Below are positions 63,792-64,000 of a stretch of DNA of 64,000 bases, piece by piece. The notes below the pieces were generated by a model. It was not told the origin of the DNA. It searched no databases and saw nothing but the letters and a program-made list of their open reading frames with translations. Numbering within the stretch: the first letter of the stretch is position 1; every line of letters starts with the position of its first letter. A program made the position numbers and the translations under genes. The stretch is from JBAXXL01 sp038206725 (GTDB lineage: Bacteria; Bacteroidota; Ignavibacteria; Kapaibacteriales; UBA2268). Where the stretch lies: contig JBBRAO010000003.1 of assembly GCA_038206725.1 (NCBI GenBank), positions 62,001 through 126,000 of the forward strand. The letters are read 5' to 3'.

Positions 63792-64000
63792 TTAATGCGT
63801 CATAACTGCTTCAATTTCTTCAGCATATATAGGCAGGCGTTTGCCAATGACTTTACATCCATTTTCTGTTATTAAAATATCATCTTCCAAACGAATACCG
63901 CCAAAGCCGATATATTCACGCACTTTATCATAATTAATATATTCTTTATGAAGGTTTTCGTTTTCCCATTGGTCTATCAATGCAGGAATGAAATAAATCC
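63792..64000 (-). CDS. M24-family aminopeptidase P, 3' end
   Basis: The visible C-terminal ~69 residues include YIGFGGIRLEDDILITENGC and VIGKRLPIYAEEIEAVM. The glycine-rich stretch and the Glu are the late metal-binding motif of Xaa-Pro aminopeptidases. The frame is open to the window edge, so the 5' part and start lie outside. Cut at the boundary, not truncated in the genome. Confidence 0.85.
   Translation of the reverse strand, partial: IYFIPALIDQWENENLHKEYINYDKVREYIGFGGIRLEDDILITENGCKVIGKRLPIYAEEIEAVMTH

Noticed and set aside
1..64000. tRNA, rRNA, riboswitch or prophage genes
   Set aside because: I looked for cloverleaf arms, rRNA blocks and structural phage genes while reading and found none; short riboswitches cannot be fully excluded without a covariance search.

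Overview
This 64 kb window is an AT-rich bacterial chromosome segment from the Bacteroidota/FCB superphylum. Three sequence signs support this. Several secreted proteins end in type IX secretion (T9SS) C-terminal sorting domains. At least five promoters match the Bacteroidota sigma factor consensus TTG-N19-TAnnTTTG. The rpsU gene carries an unusually long Shine-Dalgarno sequence. Family content (degenerate DksA-like protein, PPi-type phosphofructokinase, many T9SS cargo proteins, abundant palindromic intergenic repeats) would suit an early-branching lineage such as Ignavibacteria or Kapabacteria, but that finer placement is inference. No rRNA, tRNA, CRISPR array or prophage was seen.

Layout. 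0-9 kb: a decayed lipoprotein gene, a short asparaginase-like protein, queG-nadE on the minus strand, then secreted or lipoprotein genes, one split by an in-frame TGA, and a RAYT-type transposase embedded in its REP palindromes. 9-13 kb: folD, a RluA-type pseudouridine synthase, a flavin reductase-like protein and yifB/comM. 12.9-17.1 kb: a graveyard of accessory genes (truncated RhuM, an intact STAS-like gene with a wrecked PIN-domain partner, a MNT nucleotidyltransferase overlapping a 55-residue protein) around a NUDIX hydrolase and an ABC-2 permease. 17.3-28.7 kb: a DksA-like regulator, an EamA transporter, a TrmH-type methyltransferase, plsY-gpsA, a Lon-like protease, an S41-like protein and rlmN. 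28.7-32.5 kb: the division operon ftsQ-ftsA-ftsZ behind a clear promoter and a repeat-containing leader. 32.7-36.3 kb: a large VIT/vWA/TonB-C protein, an orphan HicB-like gene, a DinD fragment and a duplicated leader. 36.4-46.9 kb: pfk, three copies of a MITE-like element around an NFACT (RqcH-type) gene, glmM, dnaB, then rmlD-like-tpiA-pgsA-pgpA-mnmA. 47-59 kb: T9SS cargo paralogues (one a mosaic pseudogene), a RodZ-like protein, a DUF2279 protein, rpsU and a candidate small RNA. 59.4-64 kb: a 7-unit minisatellite, gltX, an M20 peptidase, an SDR oxidoreductase, three evenly spaced palindromes and the 3' end of an aminopeptidase P gene.

How the genes work together. The housekeeping core covers cell division (ftsQAZ), envelope lipid synthesis (plsY, gpsA, pgsA, pgpA), peptidoglycan precursor supply (glmM), glycolysis (pfk, tpiA), one-carbon and NAD metabolism (folD, nadE), replication (dnaB), translation and tRNA/rRNA modification (gltX, queG, mnmA, rlmN, pseudouridine and TrmH-type enzymes, rpsU). 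The secreted layer is a set of propeller, vWA and Ig-like proteins presumably exported by T9SS. The accessory layer is mostly in decay: I count at least six broken genes, several with single-A losses in poly-A runs plus in-frame stops. The intergenic DNA is rich in small palindromes and mobile repeats.

No single intact, clearly new system stands out. The best leads are the VIT-vWA-TonB-C(-FKBP-like) fusion, the 39-bp-spaced palindrome array at 63.6 kb, the REP/RAYT family, the STAS/PIN pair, the direct repeats in the ftsQAZ leader, and the candidate small RNA at 56.4 kb.
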